Positions 1 through 10,059 of a stretch of 13,527 nt of DNA are shown here, piece by piece (position 1 is the first letter of the stretch; every line of letters starts with the position of its first letter). The stretch is from NCBI GenBank assembly GCA_014621425.1, contig JAANBB010000715.1:1-13527 (forward strand), read 5' to 3'. The notes beneath the pieces were generated by a model that was not told the DNA's origin, ran no database searches, and was given only the letters and a program-made list of their open reading frames with translations. The translations under genes and the position numbers were made by a program. This DNA comes from Cylindrodendrum hubeiense. Lineage: Eukaryota; Ascomycota; Sordariomycetes; Hypocreales; Nectriaceae.

Positions 1-490
1 TTCTATACCTTTCTTTAATATAATATAATTTAATTATCTTTAGATATTTTAAGTATTTATTATTAATATAGAGTCTATATATTAGATTCTAATATATTAT
101 TATATTTTACTTTATTAAATAAACTATAATAGTATTTAATATTATAAGATCTAGAACTTAAGTATTATTAAATCAATTAATCCCTTTAAATTTACTAAAT
201 CTTTTCCTAAGGTTATTTATATTTAAACATACCCTTAGTTATTAATATTGTAATAAAGTATTAGGGTGATCCTGTTACTTGTCTCTAAGAATAAAATATA
301 ATTTAAATCAATATATAAATAATCTCTATTTTAATAATATATATTATTAATTATTAATCTAAGATTTAGACAAACTTTAAACGTTTTTTTCTTTTATAAA
401 AGAGGGAAAAAGTTTATAGTTTATAAATAATATCTAATTTATTATTAATATCACTTTAGAAATATTAATCTTATATTTTTAATATTAATA
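1..490. other. AT-rich relic DNA without a recognisable gene
   Basis: This stretch is almost pure A+T with stops in every frame, and no protein family could be read from either strand. It lies outside the left end of the first pogo element. If that element jumped into the - strand gypsy relic that starts on its other side, this would be the continuation of the gypsy 3' end and its LTR, but I found no copy here of the LTR-like repeat seen at 7350-7555. The only structure worth naming is the palindrome at 372-422. Confidence 0.6.
372..422. repeat. Imperfect palindrome centred on a TATA-like core
   Basis: Two arms of about 26 bases (roughly 372-397 and 396-422) are reverse complements apart from a few mismatches and one indel. 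The centre contains the perfectly self-complementary 12-mer CTTTTATAAAAG at 391-402. It could be the tip of a fold-back element or an old LTR promoter region. The arms include CG and GGG, which are rare in the surrounding AT-rich DNA, so the match is not only an AT-composition effect. Confidence 0.5.
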
Positions 491-492
491 TA

Positions 493-532
493 ATATATAT
501 AATAAGCATATAAGCTAGACAAGCATATAAGC
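493..532 (+). repeat. Left terminal inverted repeat of pogo copy 1
   Basis: This 40-bp end contains a 13-base unit, AAGCATATAAGCT, twice with a period of 16, a layout typical of a double transposase-binding site. Comparison with the other three ends suggests an ancestral start of the ACxTACATAATAAG type, resembling the ACGT start of Fot-like elements. All differences from the partner end at 2313-2352 are C/T. Confidence 0.85.
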
Positions 533-581
533 TAAAAATCCCTCATTCTCTCTTTCTTCTATTTAATTAATTAATTCTCAA

Positions 582-2246
582 CTACTAAATATATCTTAAT
601 TAAATAAAAAAGCAAATATCCTTCTTACCCTTCAAGCCCTTTAAAATAACCCAAAACTAAATATCCAGAGTACTATATATCTCTACAATACTGATTATAA
701 TACCTTATATCACTATTAGAAAGGTATATAATCTTAATATGATTTTATCCCTAAATCACAGAGACTATCTGATCTAGAAGAATAGATTATTATTCAATTT
801 ATTTTTAACCTAGATTTATAAGGGTTTCCTTTATGATTATATAATATTAAAGAAATAGTTAATTAATTAATTATTAATTATAATATATTACCTATTAATA
901 AGTACTAGACTTCTAATTTTATTAGGTAATATCTAGAATTTAAGATATATTTTTTTTATAAATATAACTATTAGAGAGTTAAATATAAAGATCTGATTAT
1001 TATTTATAATTAATTTAAGTTTATAGAGAATATAATTATAAAGTATAATATTATCCTAGCTAATATTTATAATTTTAATAAAACTAGCTTTATAATAGGC
1101 CTAATTATAAGTAGAATAGTTATTATAGGTATAGAAAGATATAGAAACCTAAAATCAGTTTAATCTGGAAACTAGGAATGGATTATAGTTATTTAGGCTA
1201 TTAATATAGAAGGCTAGATAATCTAGTTATTTATTGTGATTATGGGCTAATATTATCTCACTAATTAGTATTAAGAAAGTAATTTCCCGGATAATTAGAC
1301 TATTATTATAACTAAAAATAACTAGACTGATAATAAGACAGGTCTTAAGTGGATTAAGTACTTTAAGTAATATATAAAGACCTGATCAAATAATTACTAT
1401 TATCTTTTAATCCTTAATAGGTATAAAAGCTACTACTTAGCTAATTTTAAGACCTATTATAAGGAAAATAATATTATTATACTTTATATACTATCTTATT
1501 TGTCTTATTTATTCTAGTCTCTTAATATTAGGTATTTTAGACTATTTAAAATAGCCTACAGTTAGCAAATAGAATATCTAATCAGATATTCTATTAATTA
1601 TATTTCTAAGATTAATTTCTTTCTGGCCTTTTATATTACCTATAAAGCTATAATAATAGAAAATAATATTAAGGGAGGTTTTAAAGGAATTGGATTTATT
1701 TCCCTTAACCCTGAAAATATACTCTTAAAGCTTAATATATAATTACAGATTCTAATATCTATTAAGGAGGAGACTAGTCTCCCTAACCCTTAGGTTTTAA
1801 AGACCCTAAAGACTATCTTTAAGATTAGCTCTTAGTCTAAATACCTTAAAAAATAAATTAGAAGATATTAGAATAACTCTCTAATATCTATCCTTGAGAT
1901 ACTTGAGTTATTTTCTAAGAGAATAAAGACAATAATATATTAAATAGTATTATTAAAGTTTAAGAACTAGATCCTTTAATAGATAAATAAGACTTTTAGT
2001 AAGTGATATAGAACAAAAAGAACCTACTTATAAAATAGAGAGAAGATAACTTTAAATAAGGGAAAGAAAGTAATTAATTAAATAGATATTAATATATAGG
2101 TAGAGGTTAAATTATCATAAAGTGGTGATCAAGGAGGGTTAGTATAATTAAAAGAAAGATATTATAGAACTTATAGAAAGACTGATTATAATATAAGAAT
2201 CTATTAGATTATTATTGAGATATCTGGGAAAGAATATAGTATTTAA
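582..2246 (+). pseudogene. pogo/Fot1-like DDE transposase (dead copy 1)
   Basis: A cut-and-paste transposase of the pogo clade can be read in one frame across the whole interval, about 555 codons including the stop, with no frameshift. In order there is a psq-type helix-turn-helix (about 615-750), a Tc5/CENP-B-type DNA-binding domain (about 770-1000), the catalytic core, and a C-terminal zinc knuckle. The three catalytic positions are at 1077, 1416 and 1524; all three codons now read Asn (AAT), as expected from G-to-A change of Asp. The second and third are 35 residues apart (DD35D). Around the second is a decayed form of the family motif LILDGHESH. The knuckle is CX2CX4HX4C at 2163-2204, with all Cys turned to Tyr and His to Tyr. 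Many Gln and Trp codons are stops. No ATG is visible at the start; 582 is where similarity to copy 2 begins to read as protein. Stop TAA is at 2244-2246, shared by both copies. Confidence 0.88.
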
Positions 2247-2312
2247 TTTTAATTGATTAGATATTTTATTATATTTTTATCTTGAATCTTATTTAAAGGG
2301 TTAAGAAAAGTG

Positions 2313-2352
2313 ACTTATATACTTATCTAACTTATATACTTATTATGTATGT
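2313..2352 (-). repeat. Right terminal inverted repeat of pogo copy 1
   Basis: This is the reverse complement of 493-532 apart from seven C/T differences, and is followed by the target TA at 2353-2354. It keeps two C residues near the tip (ACATACAT reading inward) that the left end has lost, which helps to recover the original terminus. Confidence 0.85.
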
Positions 2353-3039
2353 TAATCTATTTTATTTATATATATATATTTCTCTTATAGGATTCTTTTA
2401 CTTTTAATATATCTTTTACTAGACTTTTTCTTATTTTTTATAAAAAACTTAAATTATCTCTTATATATTAATTATATCTTCTTCTAGAACCTATTAGCTA
2501 TACTCTAAGAGCTAGCCTTTTCACTTTACTAGAAAATAAAGTTTACCTTTAATCTTTTTCTAGTTCTTTATATATTTAAGTTCTCATTTAATCTTATTAT
2601 CCTCTAAATTAGATATTAAGAGATAATCCTTAGGATTTCCCTTTTTATTATATTAAAACTTAAATAAGCTAATATAGAAAATATTATAAAGATAACTATA
2701 TTTAATAAGTAAAGCTAAATAATATATTTATATTCTTATTATTACTAATACCCTAAAAAACCTAATAAATTAAAATATTAATTTCCTTTTTTCTTCTTTA
2801 AGATTAAGATTTTTTATTAATAATCCTATTAAATTTCCTTATTTAAGAATTAATAATTAATATCTTTAATTATAATATTTCACTTACTTTTTAACTATAT
2901 TTTCTTAATATTACTTTATCCTTTCTTAGAGATCTACTAAATATTAAATATATATATTAACCTCTAATATCCCCCCCTTAAAGGAGGTATCCTTATTTAT
3001 AATAAAATCTATATTATAACCTATTAATATTTCTATTAG

Positions 3040-5360
3040 GAAAATTCCTAGAATTATATTCATTATATTATTATAAGTATATTAAGTAATTTATAATAAA
3101 TTAAATTAATTTAACTAATTAATACCTATATAATATCTAAGATAATATTCTAAGATCTAATTTATTCTCTTAGTTTAGCTATCAGTTTATAAATAAAATA
3201 TTATAGAAAGCTTATACTTTATCTTAATAAGATAATATAATTCTAACTAGAATTTACTTATAAAGAGGGATTCCCTATCTAAGACTATTCCTATTAGGAA
3301 TCTATAAACTAATTTCACTTCTCTATAAAATAATTCTATTAATTTATCTATAATAATTATAATTTTTATTAGAAAAATAATAATATTTTTATAAAATAAT
3401 TTATTATTATTAATATTATATTAATTATAATTTCTTTTTATAATATTAGAGAAAGTCTAATTATAAAGTCTATAGAGATTTCTATTTAGGATTATTAGAA
3501 TATTAATAGGAATTATAATACTCTATAAGAATAATATCTTTTAGATATTACTCTCTAATATACTATATAAATATATATATAATCTTAAACCTCTTCCTTA
3601 AGATCTATCTAATAGAATTTCCTTTAGATTAACTTTATAGTATAATTAATATTAAAATAACTAATAAAAGGATTATTATAATATATATTTAAGATCTCTT
3701 ATTAAATACTTAATTCTTTAAAGATAAAAAGTCTATCTTTATAATATAATAAATTATCCTTTCCTACTAACTAAACTTATAGGTTTTAGCCTAGGTTTAC
3801 TTAGGTTATTTAATCTTTAAGTAATTAAATCTCTTTATTAATTCTCTATAGGAACTAGATTATTTCTATAAGTAGCTTTAAGGGAACTTCCTTAAAGATA
3901 TTCTCCTTAAATAATATCTTCTTAATTACTATTCTAAAGACAGATTAGATATATCCTATTTTCTCCTAAATCTACTTAACCTATTTTTTAGGATTAAGTT
4001 CCTTTTTAGTACCTCCTCCTTAATATATAGCCAGGGAAATATTTTCCTCTATAAACCTCTAATTATACTTATCTTTATCTTATTACTCTTATAAGAAAGA
4101 GAAAACTACTTAGACTCTATTTAGTTTCTTATTTAAAGATTCTAGTAGTTTAGTATTCAAGGACTCTATTATAATATAATCTGATTATCTTAATAGTCTA
4201 TTAGTAGGATTTCTTTTCCCTGGTCTATAATTAATTATAAAATTATATAATATTAAATATATATATTAATATACTTATTTATTATTTAATTAGGATATTT
4301 TTATAAAAGCTTTTAGATTCTAATAGTTACTTAAAATCTCTACTATTTTTATTATCCCTTTAAGATAATATTATTAATATTTGAATAACTTAATAATAAC
4401 TATTAGCTCTTAATCAGGAATCCTATAATTTAATTTAAGATTATTAAACTTTCAGAACTAAAAGACTATAAGATAATATTAACCTTCCTTATCAGATTAT
4501 AAAATAATTCCTACTATTATAATACTTAATATATCCATTTCTAGATAAATAGATAATTTAAGATTAAAATAATAAAAGAATAATATATATTAAAATATAT
4601 TAATTAATACACAAAACACTTACCTTTTATCCTTATTTAACTATACTATCCTAGACTTTTTATTTTATTTATTTCCTTTTAACAGATTACTTAGGGATAC
4701 TATTATAACTAAATACCTATAAATAAATCTATAATAGAAATTATAAAATCCTAGAAATACTTAGATTTTATAATAAGTTTATAATTCTTTCTATTCTATA
4801 ATAATTTAAATTTATTCTAGATCTATAAAGATCCCTTTAATTAAAAGGATAAACCTTAAAAAGCTAACTTATAATTAATAAAACTTGTATTTTAATAGCT
4901 TAGTATATAATTTAACTTAATAGAGTCTCTCTAAGATAACTTAAATATACTTAATATAAAATTCTTTATCTTTAGAGAATATTAAGATATTATTAAGATA
5001 TATAATATATATTATATTAATAAGCCTATAAAGTACTTAATAAATATAATCCTAAAAGATAATAGGAATATTAATTAGTTCTAGGAATATTACTAAATAC
5101 TTAAAATAGCTATATCTTATATAAAATACTATTTTCCACTTATCTCCCTCCTTAATATAGATATAATAATATATATCTCTTATATTAATCTTAGTAAAAT
5201 ATTAAGCTCCTTTAATCCTATTAAGGATTTCTATTATTAATAATAAAAGATAATAATTCTTCTCTATAATCTAATTAAGATTCCTATAATTAATATATAA
5301 TCATAAAGATCTATTAGGTTTAAATATAAAAAGAATTAGAATCCCTATAAAACTCTTAGA
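3040..5360 (-). pseudogene. gypsy pol: reverse transcriptase, RNase H, integrase (dead)
   Basis: Reading the - strand, reverse transcriptase begins near 5350 with a decayed F-x-PNGSL-x-LCxDYRNLN block (about 5240-5345) followed by an NRYPLPLI-like block. The active-site motif YLDD is at 4989-5000 and reads YLNN in the run YLNNILIFSK. The thumb motif FLGFxNFYxRFI is at about 4710-4775. RNase H follows at about 4400-4540: its ETDASxxAxAGVL-type block reads EMDILSIIIVGIIL, then a YRIPDxEL block. Integrase core lies at about 3050-3480: a MDFIxGL-like start near 3470, SDRGSLFTSKFW-like at about 3250-3285 (Asp kept), and a GQTERQNQxLE-like stretch at about 3145-3190 with Glu kept. A chromodomain was looked for below 3000 and not recognised. 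Damage is mostly stops from Gln and Trp codons. Confidence 0.85.
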
Positions 5361-5399
5361 TAGATAAATTCACCCTTTAATAATATTTTCCTTAATATA

Positions 5400-7340
5400 T
5401 ATATAAAGGGCTTATAATTCCTTTTAAGATAGTATATAAATCAATCTAAATAAAGATATCTCTCCTAATAATAAATCAATTCTATAATTAAATACTTTAT
5501 ATTATAATAATATCCCTAATTTATTTAGAGAAAAGATATCCTAAAAATCTAATAACTCTAATAGAATACTAGAATCTACTCAGAATATAAAGAAGATATT
5601 ACTAAATAGATAATACATTTTCTCTTTCTCCCCTTTAATTCCTATAATACTATATACTTATATAAAATATTAATATTATTTCTAGAATTTATAAGATTAT
5701 AAAATTTTTACTGTATTTCACTTAATCCTAAAAAACTACATTCTTTAACTAAGATCAAGAATAATATCTTTATCTATTAAGATTATCTATAATAATAATA
5801 GGGGATTTCCTCTTAGTTTTACTTTCTTTTCTATACTAATATATATATATTTAAATAATCTCTTTTTCCCTTTTATATTAATTATTATAATAAATATATA
5901 TTAATTATAGAATATTTTTAGGGGAGTTTCTCCTATTATATTAAAAGGAAATTAATTAATCTTAGCCTTCCTTAAACCTTATTAGAATATAAATTCTTTA
6001 TTAATTATATTCACTTCTATATCTAAATTAAGATTTACTATAACTTCTATAAGCTTTCACTCTTATATTATAACAATAATTAATATATTTAGTTTAATCT
6101 AAATAATAGAAATAAAGATTAATATTAGGCTTTTTTTATTAACTCTTTATCTTTTCTCTATTATTCAGTTTATTAAGCTTTTAGTATTACCTTAAGGAAC
6201 TAATTATAGTCCCCAATAAAGTATTTTATACTATTATAATTAAAATATATTATAGTTTTCCTATTAGAATCCTTAAAATTCTTAGAATTAATACTTTATT
6301 AATTTCCACTACCCCTACTTTTACTATAACCCTAACCTTATCCACAATCCCTACTATAACCTTAATCTTAACTATATATATAAAATATAGGGGAATTCTC
6401 TATAAGACCTTTTTATATTTTAATAAAGGACTCTTTATTTATAAGAAGATCCTTTTATTTCTTATTATTTATTATTAAGTCTTAATAATAAGTAATTAAA
6501 ATAATTACCTTATTTTTAATACCTAAGACTTAACTATATATTATTATAATATTCCAAATAATAAATTATAATCTTAAGAAAAAGAATAAGATCTAGTCTA
6601 TTTTATTTTATTATATAAAATATTTTTAAGAGAATTAAAATAAATATAAAAATCTTATAAAAATTAATTCTCCTTTTAATTAACTTCTTATAATTTAATA
6701 GCTAAATAAGATTAATAATTTAAGATATCTTTAATAAGTTTAAGAATTCACTTCTTAAAAACTTCTTAATTAGACTCTAATTTAACTTTCTATTCCAATC
6801 CTATTTTATAAAGATATTATAACTATCTTATCTAAATAATAATATTAATTTTATCTAATATAAAAATAATCTTTTTATAATTATATTTAAATCTCTATAG
6901 GATTCCTTTAAAAACCCACTATAAACTATCTAACTAATAATCCTATTTTTATAAATTTATCTAATTACTCAGAATAAGAATATTTATAACCTTAATATTA
7001 GCCCTATTACTTAAATTATCCAAAGAATTCAAGGATTAGTAATATTTTTTAGGCTTATAGTGGGGTTTTCCTAATAGAATATCAGCCTTAAATATAGTCT
7101 CTTACTCCTTTAATATTTTAAGCTTCTTAAGTTTCTTAATATAAACTATAATAGCTATACCTTACTTATCAATATTATTATTAGATTCTTGCTAAGTTAA
7201 TACTATAATATAAGATAACTCCTTCTCATTACTCTCAAACTCTATAATACAGGAATTTCCCCCCGCTAACTTATTATCCAATATATTAACAGTTTAAAGA
7301 TATTTTAATACTATTTTACCCTAGATAATTAAGGGAGAAG
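5400..7340 (-). other. Probable gag/protease part of the gypsy relic
   Basis: This interval sits between the putative 5' LTR and reverse transcriptase, where gag and protease belong. On the - strand, 7000-7300 reads as a fairly polar stretch with few stops, but I recognised no capsid, zinc-knuckle or protease motif, so the assignment rests on position. Two subregions keep more G+C than the rest: 7240-7330 and the low-complexity strip at 6301-6372. Confidence 0.45.
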
Positions 7341-7349
7341 TTTTAGAAT

Positions 7350-7555
7350 TATAATAGGAATATCTCTAGGGTAGATAGTCAGGTAAGGTAAATAACAGTT
7401 TAAATACTAAGGTGGTATTCTTATTAAGATATAAATTAAAGCTTGCCCTACTTTCCTCAATAGGAGCGTGATCACTATATTAAAGAGAGATATGTATAAT
7501 ATCAGTGATATGTCATGGAAATGTAATAGTTATGCCACGTAATATATACTATATA
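7350..7555 (-). repeat. LTR-like repeat, copy A (candidate gypsy 5' LTR)
   Basis: This 206-bp sequence matches 11939-12143 in the same orientation along its full length, with mostly transition differences, and matches 7727-7853 over its first 129 bases. It begins TATAATAGG and ends CTATATA; allowing for RIP, TGTAATAGG and CTATACA would give the usual TG...CA ends. It lies directly upstream of the - strand gypsy internal region, as a 5' LTR should. Its flanks (AGAAT and ATTAT) do not form a convincing 5-bp duplication, which fits an LTR that is part of a larger element. It is visibly less AT-rich than its surroundings. No primer-binding site could be matched with confidence. Confidence 0.6.
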
Positions 7556-7977
7556 ATTATTATCTTTCTTAAGTAATAGCTAGCTTTACTTACCTAAGAA
7601 TTGTTAGATACTATTATTAAATAGAATTAAGATTTATCTTTTAAATTAATTATATATTATATAATTAATAAAAAGTCTATTTAATAATTATTAAATATAA
7701 GTGTATAAAAATATATAAATCCAGTTTATAATAGAAATTGTTCTAAGATAGATAGTTAGATAAGATAAAATAAAATAAATATTAAGTTAGTATTTTTAGT
7801 AAGGTATAAACTAAAACTTGTTTTATTTTTCTTAATAAAAGTATAATAATTATCCTTAGTTATTTCAGAACTTAATAAATATTATTATTTAATAGAAATA
7901 AAGTTTAGTTTTTAGATTAGTTACTAATTATATACTTAATAAATAAATATATCTATTATCTATAAAATATAATTATA
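7556..7977. other. AT-rich spacer between LTR-like copy A and pogo copy 2
   Basis: Apart from the truncated repeat at 7727-7853, I see no gene or motif here. It should be the DNA into which the gypsy element or pogo copy 2 inserted, but its own origin is not readable. Confidence 0.55.
7727..7853 (-). repeat. LTR-like repeat, truncated copy B, strongly decayed
   Basis: It aligns with the first 129 bases of copy A (7350-7478) from TATAATAG to the run ending ATAATTAT. Nearly all differences are C-to-T or G-to-A. Beyond 7853 the similarity to copies A and C stops. It is a third, more heavily mutated member of the same repeat family, or a truncated neighbour from a related element. Confidence 0.6.
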
Positions 7978-7979
7978 TA

Positions 7980-8019
7980 ATATATATAATAAGTATATAA
8001 ACTAGATAAATATATAAGC
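7980..8019 (+). repeat. Inner terminal inverted repeat of pogo copy 2
   Basis: A 40-bp end matching the outer end 10625-10664 in inverse orientation with two transition differences. It has the same duplicated inner unit as copy 1 and marks the 3' end of the transposon relative to its transposase gene. Confidence 0.85.
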
Positions 8020-8910
8020 CACTTTTCTTAACCCTTTAAATAAGATTTAAGATAAAAACATAATAAAGTATCTAATCAATTAAAATTAAATACTATACTC
8101 TTCCCTAGATATCTTAATAATAACCTAATAGGTTTTTATGTTATGACCAGTCTTTCTATAAGTTCTATAATACCTTTTCTTTGATTATACTGACCTTTCT
8201 TAACTATTATTTTATGATAATTTAATCTCTATCTGTGTATTAATATCTATCTAATTAATTACTTCCCTTCTCTTATCTAAAATTATCTTCTCTCTATTCT
8301 ATAGGTAGGTTCTTTTTGCTCTGTACTATTTACTAAGAGTCTTATTTACCTGTTAAAGGATCTGATTCTTAGATTTTAATAATATTATTTAATATATTAT
8401 TATCTTTATTCTCTTAGAAAATAATTTAAGTATTTTAAGGATAGATATTAGAGAGTTATTTTAATATCTTCTAATTTATCTTTTAAGGTATTTAGATTAA
8501 GAGCTAGTCTTAAAGATAGTCTTTAAGGTCTTTAAAACTTAAGGATTAGGGAGATTAGTTTCCTTTTTAATAGGTATTAGAGTCTATAATTATATATTAA
8601 ACTTTAAGAGTATATTTTTAGGATTAAGGGAAATAAATCTAATTCCTCTAAAACCTTCTTTAATATTACTTTCTATTATTATAATTTTATAAATAATATA
8701 GAAGGCTAGAAAGAAATTAATCTTAGAAATATAATTAATAGAGTATTTAATTAGATATTCTATTTATTAATTATAGGCTATTTTAAGTAGTTTAAAGTAC
8801 TTGATATTAAAAGATTAGAATAGATAAGATAAATAAGATAATATATAAAGTGTGATAATATTATTTTTCTTATAATAAATTTTAAAGTTAGTTAAATAAT
8901 AGCTTTTATA

Positions 8911-9069
8911 NNTATTAAGNATTAGTAAGATAATAATAANTATTTAATTANNTCTTTATATATTATTTAAAATACTTAATCNANTTAAAANNTATNTTAT
9001 TATTAGTCTANTTATTTTTAGTTATAATAATAANCTAATTATCTANNAGNTTANTTTNTTANTATTANN
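8911..9069. other. Cluster of 21 ambiguous bases (N)
   Basis: Ns occur at 8911, 8912, 8920, 8940, 8951, 8952, 8982, 8984, 8991, 8992, 8996, 9011, 9034, 9046, 9047, 9050, 9054, 9058, 9062, 9068 and 9069, scattered and not in a gap-like run. Aligned with copy 1 (about 1270-1440), most of those I compared face a base in a possible C/T or G/A site. They look like mixed base calls between differently RIP-mutated copies and not an assembly gap. Confidence 0.75.
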
Positions 9070-9310
9070 TAATAAGATAATATTAACCCATAACTATAAT
9101 AAATAACTAGATTACCTAACCTTTTATATTAATAGCCTAAATAACTATAATCTATTCCCAATTTCCAGACTAGACTAATTTTAAATTTTTATACCTTTCT
9201 ATACCTATAATAATTATTCTACTTATAATTAGACCTATTATAAAGCCAATCTTATCAAAATTATAGATATTAACTAGGATAATACTATATTTTGCGATTA
9301 TATTCTCTAC

Positions 9311-9594
9311 TGTTAGAGGCTGAGCCTAGATTACATGGACCTGGATAACTCCAGATTTGAGGAGCTCCGGGACCGGCGAGCAGCCCCATATCGTTATCGG
9401 GAAGAAGTCTCTGCTAGGGCGTAGCTAGAGGAGACTTCCTATCCCTCCCTTGGGATTAGCTCCCGGGACCAATTGATATCCACTCTTGTTCTCTATAGAA
9501 GTCGCTATGGACACGTAGCGAGCTCGCTCCTATAACTTAGATACACAATTCAGGATTCCCTCTTGTTAGACAAACTCAGGGCTCGCCCCTTACA
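9311..9594. mobile_element. Solo LTR (284 bp) with 5-bp target duplication TCTAC
   Basis: It starts TGTTAGAGGCTGAGCC and ends GGGCTCGCCCCTTACA, giving the TG...CA ends of an LTR. It is flanked by TCTAC at 9306-9310 and 9595-9599, the 5-bp duplication made by LTR-retrotransposon integrases. Copy 1 of the pogo element has the uninterrupted site at about 1023-1027 (ATAGA, from GTAGA by one G-to-A). There is no internal region, so this is what recombination between the two LTRs of a complete element leaves behind. It is much richer in G+C than its surroundings and shows no obvious RIP damage. Copia or gypsy origin, and orientation, cannot be decided from the LTR alone; it is unrelated to the 7350-7555 repeat. 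Confidence 0.88.
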
Positions 9595-10028
9595 TCTACA
9601 AACTCAAACTAATTATAAATAATAATTAGATCTTCATATTTAACTCTCTAATAGTCATATTTACAAAAAAAACATATCTTAAACTCTGGATATCACTTAA
9701 TAAAGTTAGAAGCCCAATACTTAGTAATAGATAATACATCGCGATTAGCAAGTAATTAATTAGCTATTTCTTTAATACCACATAATCACAGAGAAAACCC
9801 TCGTAAATCTAGGTCGAGGATAAATTAAATAATAATCTGTTCTTCTAGATCAGATAGTCTCCGTGATTTAGGGATAAAATCACATCGAGACTACATACCT
9901 TTCTAACAGCGATATAAGGTATTGCGATCAGCATTATAGAGATATACAGCACTCCGGATATTGAAGCGGCGGGGATTGCCGCATCGGGCAGGAAGGACCG
10001 GGAAATGTGGGGCCGCCCGGGAGGGCGG

Positions 10029-10036
10029 ATAAAAGG
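10029..10036 (+). promoter_or_regulatory. TATA-like box inside the 533-bp element
   Basis: ATAAAAGG is followed by a perfect palindrome and then, about 30 bases downstream, by a CA-rich tract with repeated GCATCA (10062-10080) resembling a fungal transcription start region. No good reading frame follows, so this could be a captured promoter fragment or chance. It is a weak call. Confidence 0.2.
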
Positions 10037-10037
10037 G

Positions 10038-10059
10038 AAGGTCTCCGACCGGAGACCTT
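10038..10059. repeat. Perfect 10-bp-arm palindrome in the 533-bp element
   Basis: AAGGTCTCCG and CGGAGACCTT are separated by only two bases. In G+C-rich DNA a perfect match this long is unlikely by chance. It could be a dimeric protein-binding site or a hairpin in a transcript. Confidence 0.7.

Larger units (their letters stand above)
493..2352 (+). mobile_element. pogo/Fot1-type DNA transposon, copy 1, complete but RIP-mutated
   Basis: A 1860-bp element lies between TA dinucleotides at 491-492 and 2353-2354, the target duplication expected of the Tc1/mariner superfamily. Its ends are 40-bp terminal inverted repeats that differ only by C/T changes. It carries one transposase gene in a single unbroken frame, spoiled by stop codons only. 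The length fits Fot1/Pot2-like fungal elements, which are about 1.9 kb. An inverted second copy lies at 7980-10664; copy 1 lacks both insertions found there and so shows the empty sites at about 1023-1027 and 662-663. It abuts a - strand gypsy relic on its right. I am confident about the family, but not about whether its outer flank belongs to that gypsy element. Confidence 0.9.
2355..7349 (-). mobile_element. Ty3/gypsy-like LTR retrotransposon relic, internal region
   Basis: About 5 kb of AT-rich DNA reads on the - strand as a gypsy-type polyprotein with the domain order reverse transcriptase, RNase H, integrase from high to low coordinates, the order that defines Ty3/gypsy. The upstream part (about 5400-7340) should hold gag and protease, but I could not identify them by motif. 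Stops and Asp-to-Asn changes are everywhere, so it is dead. The candidate 5' LTR is the repeat at 7350-7555. No matching 3' LTR is seen next to 2355; it may lie left of the window if pogo copy 1 inserted near the gypsy 3' end. Confidence 0.8.

Noticed and set aside
6301..6372. CCCTAA-like repeats suggesting an internal telomere tract
   Set aside because: CCCTAA occurs only once as part of irregular CCCTAC/CCTTA variants, without the exact tandem array of a telomere.
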